In this document: positions 28,601-37,619 of the stretch, one piece after another | Layout: each line of letters begins with the position of its first letter | Position numbering within the stretch: position 1 is the first letter of the stretch | From: CAZVIJ01 sp964626735 | GTDB lineage: Bacteria; Patescibacteriota; Dojkabacteria; JAOAGR01 | NCBI GenBank assembly: GCA_964626735.1 | Contig: CAZVIJ010000002.1 | Span: forward strand, 1 to 64,000 | Length of the DNA: 64,000 bases | Direction of reading: 5' to 3' | Translations under genes and position numbers: made by a program | The notes under the pieces: model-generated | Told to the model about the DNA's origin: nothing | Databases searched by the model: none | What the model saw: the letters and a program-made list of their open reading frames with translations, nothing else

Positions 28601-28763
28601 ATGCGGCATCTTTCCAGGCGACAGCCTCAGCTTTCTTGGAAATATAGGGAAGCAAAAGGCTGATAATTGAAACCATAATCAGCATGACCAAGAATATTCG
28701 GCCGTACGTGTTGACGGCAAATTTCTTGAGTCGGTCCACAACCAAATTAATCATAACGCTCAT
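22679..28763 (-). CDS. Giant multi-LamG surface adhesin with an assembly gap
   Basis: Merged across the gap the protein is about 2023 aa. It has an N-terminal anchor (about residues 22-42), a DUF2341-type domain (WKFRKLLTIDKTKVSG...) and seven concanavalin-A/LamG units. Each unit opens with a YYNFDEG-type strand and closes with a DEFKIYPVARSASEV-type strand. One inserted segment resembles a choice-of-anchor module, and another (about residues 850-920) is a Cys-containing insert. LamG domains usually bind glycans or proteins. ATG overlaps the stop of the fibre gene (ATGA), so the two are translationally coupled. The protein stops right after the last LamG strand, with no sorting signal. Confidence 0.87.
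22957..22966. other. Assembly gap (10 N) inside the LamG gene
   Basis: ACG flanks both sides. Collapsing the N run with or without the 3-bp overlap rejoins the frames as NGSS(S)FLSNTS, which fits a LamG strand, so little or no sequence is missing. Confidence 0.75.
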
Positions 28764-31700
28764 GATTTATCAACGATCCAATAGTCGAATTTAACTTCCT
28801 TGCCGTACGGCTTCGTGATGCTCACCTCGAATCCCTTCGATGGCTCGATTCGGATGACGGAGAGCGCACCTGCATCTTCTGTCCTGTTGGTAAGGAAAAC
28901 TTTAGACTTCTCGGTTACCAGCGAGTTCTCGATAAATACTGTCTTTTTATTCGCGGGCAAGACAGCATCCCCGATCGAAGAATCTTCCTTCGTTGGCGTC
29001 GGGCTGAGCGTTGGAACTACTCCGCTTGTTTGTGTAGGCGTTACGGTCGGGCTCGGCATTACTTTTGCGAGTTTTGCCTTATCTTCCTCGCTTGTGCCGA
29101 TTACGAGCGTTTTTACGTGAAGCGTATCGACGGTAAGCTGAGCGATCGTCGCATTCGTTGCTTCGAGCGTTGCGGTGATGATTGCCGCGGTCTTGACCGA
29201 TCCCTTCGTCACGACATTACCTTCAGAATCGATGGTAAACGAATCGACATTGATCTTCAGCGAGTATGCAGCGATTTCTCCCGAGAATTTGCCGCTGCGT
29301 GCGCTTACGTCCCCATCGGTATGAATCGAATAAATTGTGCTTATGCCGCTTTTTGTCTTTTGGATGAAGTCGACGCCTGCTTGCTTGATATCGCTCGTCG
29401 GTTTGCCGGCGAAGTAGAATGGAGCGACGAGAACGGTAATTTTCCTCACCGCATTTACGTCGGTATCGAAGTTGTCCTCGAGGGCTGTTCCGACAGCGAA
29501 TCCCGAGTCGATCAACTTTGCGCCGACGCCGCCTATTTCGGAAATCCCGATTAAGTCGCCTTTATGGATAACTCCGTTGATCGTGCTCACTTTCGTCTTA
29601 ACTTGACCGGTCAAACCGATAATCGCCTGATTCGCCTTCGGCTTGTCGGTTTTAGCGTTTCCGACGAATGCGGCAGAGCTGGAAACGACGCCGAACACGC
29701 GATCGTTTACTTTCGAGGCTTTCATGTTTCCGCTTACCGAATTTGCAACCAAATCGCCTTCTTCTACGAGACCGGTAACGTCGAAGTACTCCGCCAAGTC
29801 GGCTCCTCCCGTTTCGTAAGCGACGCCCGTGTTATTAAGCCGAATCCTGCCGACGCCGGTACCGTCATTATCGGTCGTCGAGCCGGCGTAAAACTGCATG
29901 AATCGAGCCGAGGTGCCGGTGTCGGCAGTTCCGAGATTGAGTCGGAGCGCGTTCGTCGTCGTATCGTCGGTTGTTGCCGTGTTGGTGATAGCGGCGACAT
30001 TGCCGCTTGCATTGCTCATAAGGGTCGAGAACCGGTAATGCGCTCCGGTAATACCGATTCCAACTTGCGCGTTTCCGTCTAACCGCATTACCTCCGCCAA
30101 TGTCGTGCTGTTGATATCGTTCGGCTGGGCAACGCTGAATGTCATTGCTCCCCGCTCGCTTCCTTGTGTTGTGGTGGTAAAGAAGCTTGACAGCCTGGCA
30201 AGTTGGCGGGAATTAGAATTCGAGTTCGCGCTCTTGAACAAAATGCTGTCACCTACTCCACTCGTCGTTGACGATCCTAGATTTTGCAGCGTCAAAATAT
30301 CAGGCGCCGAGTTGTTTGTCGAAGTAGACGGCTGCATTATGGTATCTGCTGCGAGCCTGATTCCCGTTCCCGAATACGCCGGCGAGACATCGAGCGCATA
30401 CGACGGATTTGAGTTATTAATACCAACATAACCCGTACTGCCGCTTGCACCTTTCAAAGTAAACATTTCTGCAGATGCATTGCTCGCGCCGGAAGTTTTG
30501 AATCGTATCGCGCCGCTTGTCGAAAGCTTATTCTGATCGATAGTCAAATCTCCGGTAGCGCCGACATTGAATAAAACCGGAGTCGAAGCGTCATACGATA
30601 GCCGAAGCTGATTCGAGGTTGCGAGCGATTCGAGGTTCGCAAGCGGTGCTGCCGTACCTACCCCCATGTATCCTAATGCAGTTTGCGTATGGACCACCGT
30701 GCCCGAGCTATTCGCGAATTTGAAAATCGGCTGTTGGAACGTGAACGCAGCTCCAGAAAGTACTGGGGAAAATGCCGTGTCGGTTGTGAGCGAAGTATTG
30801 CTCGCAATTGCAGTGACCGTTCTCGTTTGGCCGCTCGCAGTAATAGTATCGCCGACATGGAGCTGCGTCGTGAAAACCGTGCTCGTACCGGTGACGGTCG
30901 TTCCTGAGGAATCGAGCGTACCAGTTCCTGAAGTAGCCGCATGGCCGTTCGCCTGAAGCGATGCGTACGGCGTTGCGGTGCTGATACCTACGTTTCCCGC
31001 TCCTCCTGGCTGGAATGTGATATTGTCCGTCGATGTCGAAAGGCCGATCGATCCGTAGCTGGTGAGAGTAACAATATTGCCGGACCCGTTCAGCGTGAGC
31101 GATTGGTTCGACTTGGTGAGCAACTGTATGGTTCCGCCATTGTTGCCTGGCGTAAAAGATATCTGCTCGCGCGGGTAGCCGCTTCCGGTATATAGCGTGC
31201 CGTAAATATATTGCGTTCCGCTTGTCGCGGTATCGCCGAGGTAAATATTTCCCTGGGAATTGATCATGAATTTCTGATTGCCGCTGCTGTCCGCAGTCTT
31301 TACGATCGGCTTCTGGTACGTAAAGGCGACAGCAGTGACATTCGGCGAGAATCCAGGGTCAACGGTAAGCGACGTATCGCTTGCGATAGCTGTTACTACT
31401 TGCGTTTGCCCGCTCGCCGTAATGGTATCGCCGATTGTAAGTTGCGTAGTGAATGCAGTGCTTGAGCCCGTGACAGTAACTCCAGCTGAAGATATCGTAC
31501 CGCTTCCGCTCGTCCCGGTTGCGGCTTTCGCATTCAAAAGCGCTGTCGGCGTCGTTGTGCCTATCCCCATGTATCCGGCGCTCGTAAATACAAACTTGCT
31601 CGACCCACCTGTTTGGAAGTCGGCAAGGTATTTATAGGTACCGGTCGCAGCGCTTTCGGTTGTATTGATTTGCAGCGCGGTATAATCGCCTGTTGCCGTA

Positions 31701-34700
31701 CCGGATTGGTTGATAGTCGGCGCGATATTCAAGCCGATAAATTTGCCCGTTCCCGAAGCCGGATTGAATGTGCCGTCGATTAACGTACTGCCGATGGTAC
31801 CGCTCGTCGCCGCGTACGCATTGCTGTTGTAGCTTTGAACATTTAACGAGTATCCCGCGTTGCCGACGCCGGTGATAGCGATTCCCGTCGAACCATACCT
31901 TCGAATGCTCGTTCCGTTCGAGATGAAATCGATTTCAGGACTGGTACCGAGATTGACCACACCGTCATCCCGCACCGATAGTAAGTTGCTGCTACTGCTA
32001 TTCCATAACTTTAAAGAATAGGTAGATAACGTCGATCCACTTCCCGTCGCTTCAAGACGAGCCGTAGGTGCTGTAACGCCAAGACCGACATAACCGTTCG
32101 CTGCCTGCATGAATTGCGTCGTTCCCGTATTATCGACAACTTTCGTTATCGGACGATTGAACGTAAATGATGTGCCGGCAGAAATGACGGGAGAGAACGC
32201 GGTATCGGTAGTAAGCGATGTTGCGCTTGCGATAGCCGTAATGATTCTCGTTTGCCCGGATGCGGTGATCGTATCGCCTATCGCCAACTGAGTATTGAAT
32301 GCCGAGCTGCTTCCGGTAACGGTAGTGCCGGATGATGAGATAGTACCCGTTCCGGTAACCGATGCGGGTGCGACGTAATGGAATGCTGCGCTTGGAGCTG
32401 CTGTACCGAAACCGATTCTCGTATTCGTCGTATCGAGGTTGAATAGGCCGGATGCGAAATTAAGCGCCGTGGTCGACGACGCAAGGGTTACCGGCGTTGC
32501 ATTCAGTAAATTCAAGCCTCCCGGGAAATCGAATACTCCTTGTCCCGAACCGAAAGTTCTAAGCGTTAAGTCGTTGCTTTCGAAGCTCTCTCCCGATTCT
32601 AGCGTAAGTCCCGCGTTCGACTTGATGAACGATGAGTTTTGATTGGTGAGCATAAGATCGTACGCGACGGAGAGATCGCCGGGCGCATTGAACGAGACGG
32701 GCAAGTTATTGACGATGTTCGACTCGGTTACCTTGAACAGAGAATTTCCGTTGTCCTTGATATTGAACAAGCTGCCGATATTTCCGTTCGAGCCGATGTT
32801 GAGCGAGAACAAATCCCCGCTTGCGGTCGTAGCCGATCCGGGAATCCACGAAAGATTCATGAGCGATCCGGTCGTTAGCGCAGTCGAGGTGGAGTTTAGG
32901 CTGAATCCGGTACCGGTCGTCAGTCCGTTCAGGCTCATGTTAAATCCGGTGCCGGTCGTTATCGAGTTGCCGACGAGGTTCATGAGGCCGGTCGTATCCG
33001 AACTCAGGAGATCGAGCTTATATGAGGGAGACGAGCCAGCTCCAAGCGAAAGCCTTTTATTTACGTTATCCCAAAATAACGCCGAGTCAGCGCCGATATT
33101 GTACGTCCCGTTCCAGAACGCCAGCTGCCCGTTCGTACCCGAGCCTCCAATTCCTGCACCAGTTCCGCTGCAGTTTCCGGTCGACATACAAACGGTACCG
33201 TCTGCATCGGGAATTACCACTGAGCGGGATGCCGTCGGTGTCCAAGAAAGCGTCCCCGTACCGCCGAACGTAAGCGAATTGCTTGCCGAGGTGAATTTGC
33301 CCGAGGTATCGACACTGAATAGGTTGGCGTTTGCCGCTGCATTGAGTGCTTGGATAAAGTATCCCTGCGATCCGGAATCGGTATTCCTCAATAGCTGCAG
33401 ACCGTATGATGAAGCTAGATTTCCGTTTTGCACGAGAGAAAGTCCGGTAGACGTAGAATTGCCGCGGGCGCTCACGCTCGCCAAGGTATCCGCCTCGGTA
33501 CCGGTGAGCGTCAACGTCGATCCTGAAACCGAAAGCGAATTGATGCCGGCTCCAGCAAGCGTTACTCCGCTCGTTAACGAATTCAGGCTGGTGACTCCAG
33601 AGTTGGCTATTGTCGTTCCCGTAATGGTTATTCCCGATCCTTCCGTCAGCGTTACCGCGCCAGTCAAGGATTGGAATGATGTTACCCCGGTATTTGCGAC
33701 GGTTATAGATCCATTGCCGTTCGTAATACCTATCCCCGTCCCTTGGGTGAGCGTAGCGACCGTGTACCCGCCGCTTGCGTTACCGATTAGTATCTTGCCG
33801 TTGGTTGGGGCGTTTGCCGTACCGGTGCCGCCTTGCCCAATCGAAAGCGCGGTCGTGAGACCGGAGAGCGAGGTGATATCTGAGTTCGAGCCCGCTGCCG
33901 CCGCGCCTAAATTCGATCGTGCTCCTGCCGCAGTGTTCGCTCCCGTACCGCCGTTCGCGAGTTGCAAAATACTGGTGATTTCCGAACTGTTCAAATTGAC
34001 GGCACCGACCGATACGCTACCCGATGAGCTTTTGAGAATTCCAGTGGTCAGCGAGCTGAACGTCACGGTACCTGATGCGCTAAAATTTCCTCCAACCGAA
34101 ACAAGCGTTCCGTTATCAGTAATAATAGAGTCATTTATCGCTTGAGCTCCGGTGAATTTGGCAAGCTTATCCGTCGTACCTCCCGTCGTCGTAATGCCTC
34201 CACCAAGTCCGACGCAGTTTCCGCTCGTCAAACAGACGACGCCCGATTGATCGGGGAACGTGTAGGTTTGCCCCGACGAAAGATCGGCAACATTTATGGT
34301 TCCGTACAGCGTCGGCGTCGATCCTCCCTCTCGAATGAGGACTCCGGTATCCGTCGTATATGTTCCTACGGTCGAAGCATTTCCCGATGTTCCATCAACG
34401 GTAAACTTGTTCGCGCCGACAGACAAAGTCGCATTCGGCGAATTCGTGCCGATGCCAAGCCTGTTGTTCGTCCTGTTGTAATAGAACGTAGAAACACTGG
34501 TGATATTCGAGTTCGAAGTAAATATGGCTACCTCGTTATTATTCGAAGTGCCGGAATTAGTCGTCGAAGCGCCGAGCGATGCGCAGTTTCCGGTCGATAA
34601 ACAGACGGTTCCCGTATCATCGGGGATCGTAACTGTCCGCGGTGCAGTCGGCGTCCATACCAGGGTACCGTTTGCGCCGAATTTGAGCTGCCCGTTTGAA

Positions 34701-36415
34701 GTCGTAACGCTATTGAACGTAGCATCCGAAGTAGTAGATAGGTTCTGGGGCAACGACAATGTTACAGCTCCGGTAGCCGAAGAGACGTTGATCTGATTTG
34801 CGGTTCCCGCAAGCGAGGTAACACCGGTATTGGCAATCGTCGTTCCCGTTACGTTAATTCCGTTTCCGGCGCTCAGCGTCACTGCACCGGTACCGCCTTG
34901 GAACGAAGTGACACCCGTATTGCTAAGGGTCAGCACGCCGCCGCTGTTAGCGTAACCGATTCCCGTTCCCGGCGTAATGGTCGATAGACTATACCCGGTA
35001 CCGGTACCGACCATTATTTGATCGAGTCCGGGCACGGTATTCAATCCGGTACCTCCCTGTCCTACCGAAAGAGCCGTCGTCAGGCCGGTCAGGGCGGTTA
35101 TATCCGAATTCACTCCACGCGATGCCGCTCCTAAGTTAGAACGTGCATTCGTTGCGGTCGTCGCGCCGGTACCGCCGTAGGCAATTCCGATTGCGCCGCC
35201 ATTCCAAACACCCGATGTAATGGTATTGACGCTCAAGTTTCCGAATGCCCACGTGCCGGTTATCGTTTCGTTCTGGTTTTTACGGGTGATCTGCGAATTC
35301 GCGTAGTCGATAGAAAGCGACGAGGTGGTTCCTGAGTGTGAGAGTGAAAAATCGGAAGCGGCGACGTCGATCAAGGTATTATTGGTATATGTCGTAGCCC
35401 CTTCCCGTAGCTCGATACCCGAAACGCTTGCGCACTTCCAAAGCAGGGCAGATGAATCCCATTGAAGCGATTGTCCGTCTCCGCACCCCCGAAGGAGTGC
35501 AACGCCATCGGAACCGATTTCTAAGCCGGAATTCGAAGAGGTAACGCTTGAACTGCCTGAAGTTGGGACGATGAGTGAGAGTGTCGGTGATGTCCCGTCG
35601 CTCACGCCGATTGTGGAGGAACCAGTAAGAGAAGTTATGTATGATCCTTCAGTATCGACACCGAGCAGCGCTTTTCCGCCGGTAAGTACCCCGTTCGGTC
35701 CAGCCTTGATGATCCCGCCTCCTGCCAAATAGTCGAACTGCACCGTTCCCGTAGAACGAATGCTTGATGACCGAACGATAGCGCCTGAACTGTTGACTTG
35801 AAACCCGCCGGTCAGGACTCCTCCTGAGATTGTTGAACCGACTCCTAAGTTTTTGCTGGTCGTTACCGAATTGCCGGATTGAGAAAAGCCGGTGTCGGTG
35901 ACAGCGTTTGAAGCGAGGAACAGCGTATTCGAATTCGTGTCTTTATTGATAAGAATTCCGGGGCCGGCAGAAATATTGAGCTCGCCGCTTAAGCCTTGAA
36001 AGGAAGTAACGCCGGTATTTGAGATTGTCGGAGTTTGTCCTTCTGAAAGGGTAATGCCAGGGCCTGCCTGCAAGCCGTACAGGAGATTCGATCCGAAGAT
36101 ACTGCCTTTGCCCACATCGATATTGATATCTTTGCCGATAACATTTCCGCCAAGCGTGGTAGTTCCGTCCACCGAAAAGCTCGATTTAATACTTGTCGGA
36201 ATGTTGAACGAAATATCGCCGGTCAGCTCTAAGCGCTTTTTTGTCGTCGTTCCTAACACATGCGAATCGATGTTCTGATTTTGCGCTGTCGTTATTGTGG
36301 ATTTTTTCGAGGATCCGAGTATTTCTGACAGTGTTCCTTTTACGGCAAACAGGCAAGCCCCGATGATAACGAGGCTTAAAGCCAGTACAACGGGCTTTTT
36401 CAGGGGCCGTGCCAT
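28760..36415 (-). CDS. Giant phage-tail-fibre-like surface protein, 2551 aa
   Basis: A short basic N-terminus and anchor (about residues 8-25) lead into very long Gly/Ser/Thr/Asn-rich beta repeats. Units resemble phage tail fibres: GGTGATTATNARSNLGAA with SDITALTGLTTALSVGQGGTG, in at least two long copies, and NTGVTSFQ-type repeats. Three VCLSTGNC-type Cys pairs and three TGDTITASGQT-type repeats follow. Near the C-terminus a tail-type domain (DLAEYFDVTGLVEEGDLV...GKPTSDIKQ) precedes a short helical region and a Pro/Thr linker. The overall plan predicts a long, perhaps trimeric, extracellular fibre. It is coupled to the LamG gene. Confidence 0.85.
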   Translation of the reverse strand: MARPLKKPVVLALSLVIIGACLFAVKGTLSEILGSSKKSTITTAQNQNIDSHVLGTTTKKRLELTGDISFNIPTSIKSSFSVDGTTTLGGNVIGKDINIDVGKGSIFGSNLLYGLQAGPGITLSEGQTPTISNTGVTSFQGLSGELNISAGPGILINKDTNSNTLFLASNAVTDTGFSQSGNSVTTSKNLGVGSTISGGVLTGGFQVNSSGAIVRSSSIRSTGTVQFDYLAGGGIIKAGPNGVLTGGKALLGVDTEGSYITSLTGSSTIGVSDGTSPTLSLIVPTSGSSSVTSSNSGLEIGSDGVALLRGCGDGQSLQWDSSALLWKCASVSGIELREGATTYTNNTLIDVAASDFSLSHSGTTSSLSIDYANSQITRKNQNETITGTWAFGNLSVNTITSGVWNGGAIGIAYGGTGATTATNARSNLGAASRGVNSDITALTGLTTALSVGQGGTGLNTVPGLDQIMVGTGTGYSLSTITPGTGIGYANSGGVLTLSNTGVTSFQGGTGAVTLSAGNGINVTGTTIANTGVTSLAGTANQINVSSATGAVTLSLPQNLSTTSDATFNSVTTSNGQLKFGANGTLVWTPTAPRTVTIPDDTGTVCLSTGNCASLGASTTNSGTSNNNEVAIFTSNSNITSVSTFYYNRTNNRLGIGTNSPNATLSVGANKFTVDGTSGNASTVGTYTTDTGVLIREGGSTPTLYGTINVADLSSGQTYTFPDQSGVVCLTSGNCVGLGGGITTTGGTTDKLAKFTGAQAINDSIITDNGTLVSVGGNFSASGTVTFSSLTTGILKSSSGSVSVGAVNLNSSEITSILQLANGGTGANTAAGARSNLGAAAAGSNSDITSLSGLTTALSIGQGGTGTANAPTNGKILIGNASGGYTVATLTQGTGIGITNGNGSITVANTGVTSFQSLTGAVTLTEGSGITITGTTIANSGVTSLNSLTSGVTLAGAGINSLSVSGSTLTLTGTEADTLASVSARGNSTSTGLSLVQNGNLASSYGLQLLRNTDSGSQGYFIQALNAAANANLFSVDTSGKFTSASNSLTFGGTGTLSWTPTASRSVVIPDADGTVCMSTGNCSGTGAGIGGSGTNGQLAFWNGTYNIGADSALFWDNVNKRLSLGAGSSPSYKLDLLSSDTTGLMNLVGNSITTGTGFNMSLNGLTTGTGFSLNSTSTALTTGSLMNLSWIPGSATTASGDLFSLNIGSNGNIGSLFNIKDNGNSLFKVTESNIVNNLPVSFNAPGDLSVAYDLMLTNQNSSFIKSNAGLTLESGESFESNDLTLRTFGSGQGVFDFPGGLNLLNATPVTLASSTTALNFASGLFNLDTTNTRIGFGTAAPSAAFHYVAPASVTGTGTISSSGTTVTGSSSAFNTQLAIGDTITASGQTRIITAIASATSLTTDTAFSPVISAGTSFTFNRPITKVVDNTGTTQFMQAANGYVGLGVTAPTARLEATGSGSTLSTYSLKLWNSSSSNLLSVRDDGVVNLGTSPEIDFISNGTSIRRYGSTGIAITGVGNAGYSLNVQSYNSNAYAATSGTIGSTLIDGTFNPASGTGKFIGLNIAPTINQSGTATGDYTALQINTTESAATGTYKYLADFQTGGSSKFVFTSAGYMGIGTTTPTALLNAKAATGTSGSGTISSAGVTVTGSSTAFTTQLTIGDTITASGQTQVVTAIASDTSLTVDPGFSPNVTAVAFTYQKPIVKTADSSGNQKFMINSQGNIYLGDTATSGTQYIYGTLYTGSGYPREQISFTPGNNGGTIQLLTKSNQSLTLNGSGNIVTLTSYGSIGLSTSTDNITFQPGGAGNVGISTATPYASLQANGHAATSGTGTLDSSGTTVTGTSTVFTTQLHVGDTITASGQTRTVTAIASNTSLTTDTAFSPVLSGAAFTFQQPIFKFANSSGTVVHTQTALGYMGVGTAAPLANLESLATSNQLRLSYDASTPVLFNVGATGDLTIDQNKLSTSGAIRFKTSGASNASAEMFTLKGASGSTGYVGINNSNPSYALDVSPAYSGTGIRLAADTIMQPSTSTNNSAPDILTLQNLGSSTTSGVGDSILFKSANSNSNSRQLARLSSFFTTTTQGSERGAMTFSVAQPNDINSTTLAEVMRLDGNAQVGIGITGAHYRFSTLMSNASGNVAAITNTATTDDTTTNALRLNLGTADTGTSARFMQFYAGSTTDNDGTGVGRIRLNNTGVAYETGGADLAEYFDVTGLVEEGDLVANSVSGNMKASKVNDRVFGVVSSSAAFVGNAKTDKPKANQAIIGLTGQVKTKVSTINGVIHKGDLIGISEIGGVGAKLIDSGFAVGTALEDNFDTDVNAVRKITVLVAPFYFAGKPTSDIKQAGVDFIQKTKSGISTIYSIHTDGDVSARSGKFSGEIAAYSLKINVDSFTIDSEGNVVTKGSVKTAAIITATLEATNATIAQLTVDTLHVKTLVIGTSEEDKAKLAKVMPSPTVTPTQTSGVVPTLSPTPTKEDSSIGDAVLPANKKTVFIENSLVTEKSKVFLTNRTEDAGALSVIRIEPSKGFEVSITKPYGKEVKFDYWIVDKS
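30715..32370 (-). repeat. Three approximately 220-bp repeats in the fibre gene
   Basis: Copies near 30715-30940, 31300-31520 and 32145-32370 encode the same module: TVTGSS, TQL.IGDTITASGQT, VTAIAS.TSLT and P-I-K. They are close enough in DNA sequence to recombine or to trouble assembly. Confidence 0.75.
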
Positions 36416-36424
36416 GTAGTAATG

Positions 36425-36442
36425 ATTGGTGTTCTAACCAAT
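36425..36442 (-). promoter_or_regulatory. Inverted repeat in the leader of the giant operon
   Basis: ATTGGT and ACCAAT flank a 6-nt loop 10 bp before ATG 36415. A possible -10 (TATATT, 36440-36445) overlaps it. This is the only clear regulatory-looking element ahead of the fibre/LamG pair. Confidence 0.4.
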
Positions 36443-36501
36443 ATAGATGAATGTACAATTATGGCAAGATATATTAATACGATGGGAAGTAAGCGTATTT
36501 A

Positions 36502-37569
36502 CTATTGTTTCTCGTCGTGCTCTATCCAGGTCTTTACGCCGAACGGATGAAATGCGAATTGTAGCTCCTCGCCGCCAAACTTCTTTAACTCGCGAAGTAC
36601 CGTATATCGGGAATTGAAGGGACAGTAGAACATAAATACCCCTCCGCCGCCCGCTCCGGAAATCTTACCGCCGGTTGCGCCTGCTGCTAGCGCTGCCGAA
36701 TAGATATCGTCGATGCGGCTATTCGAAACTTCTCGTGCGGTCGCTTTCTTCGCTTCCCATCCCTGATGGAGCATCTCCCCGAGACTGTTGAGTTGCCCGT
36801 TTACGACTGCATCGGCCATCGTTTGTGCTGCTGCCTTGAGCGCATGCATCGCTTCGATCGATCTACTGCTGCCCGAGGCGACGCTTCTTGTCTGGGCATC
36901 GATAATATGCGAAGAAACTCTGCTTGTTCCCATGGCGTAAAGGACAAGATTTTCAGTCAGCTGCATTATATACGCTTCGGGAATGTTCAGCGGCCATACG
37001 ATAACTTGATCTTTCGGCATGAACTTCATGAGATTGAAGCCGCCGAACGCGGCGCAGTACTGATCTTGCTTGCCACCCGATAATCCGAGATCTTTCCTCT
37101 CGATCTCCCAAGCCAAGTGCGCGATATCTTTTGGAGTCATTTCGCTGTAGACACCAGGCGCGCGCCATCTGAGGAAAGCGGAAACCATCGCGACGACGAG
37201 CGTCGATGAAGAACCAAGTCCCGAACCGATCGGCGCTTCGATGAGCGTTTGCAGTTTGAACGGTAACGGCTCGAACTTGAAACGATCCATGATGCTGTTG
37301 TACGTTCCCTGCAAAAGATCGAGTCCGTCGGATGGCGTCACGGAAGCGGCGACATCGTGCACGGCCCTGCGATCCATATCCCACGCATGGAAAACGATAC
37401 TGTCTCCTCTACTCATCCCTCCATTCCCCCGTATTGTAATGGAGGCTTTCGCGAAGCGGTCGATGGTTGCATTGAACACTTGCCCGCCGAACTGTTCTGC
37501 GTATGCTGGGGTATCGGTACCTCCTCCGCCAATGCCGATTCTAAGAGGTGCGTTTGCGTGGTAAATCAT
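36502..37569 (-). CDS. GHMP kinase, D-glycero-D-manno-heptose 7-phosphate kinase-like
   Basis: The 355-aa protein opens with APLRIGIGGGGTDTPAYAEQ, then VFNATIDRFA. This is the substrate-binding start of HddA-type heptose and fucose-type sugar kinases. The GHMP ATP-loop follows (APIGSGLGSSSTLVVAMV, about residues 110-128), and a late glycine-rich motif GKISGAGGGGVFMFYCP completes the fold. Expected reaction: ATP-dependent phosphorylation of a sugar at C1. It follows the SDR gene by 50 bp on the same strand, so both probably make one nucleotide sugar for surface glycans (inference). Fucokinase-like activity is an alternative. Confidence 0.87.
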   Translation of the reverse strand: MIYHANAPLRIGIGGGGTDTPAYAEQFGGQVFNATIDRFAKASITIRGNGGMSRGDSIVFHAWDMDRRAVHDVAASVTPSDGLDLLQGTYNSIMDRFKFEPLPFKLQTLIEAPIGSGLGSSSTLVVAMVSAFLRWRAPGVYSEMTPKDIAHLAWEIERKDLGLSGGKQDQYCAAFGGFNLMKFMPKDQVIVWPLNIPEAYIMQLTENLVLYAMGTSRVSSHIIDAQTRSVASGSSRSIEAMHALKAAAQTMADAVVNGQLNSLGEMLHQGWEAKKATAREVSNSRIDDIYSAALAAGATGGKISGAGGGGVFMFYCPFNSRYTVLRELKKFGGEELQFAFHPFGVKTWIEHDEKQ

Positions 37570-37619
37570 AAGATAGGTTTAATAGGTTTATGGTGCCGAT
37601 TGTACTTCGAGAACCCGGT

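Noticed and set aside
32643..34145. 500-aa plus-strand open frame inside the fibre gene
   Set aside because: Its Val/Pro/Ser-rich composition is the mirror of Gly/Thr/Asn repeats on the coding strand. The minus-strand gene is open for 2551 codons and has recognisable repeats.
28760..36415. Prophage tail fibre gene
   Set aside because: No capsid, terminase, portal, lysis or integrase genes are nearby. The protein has its own membrane anchor and is coupled to a LamG surface protein.
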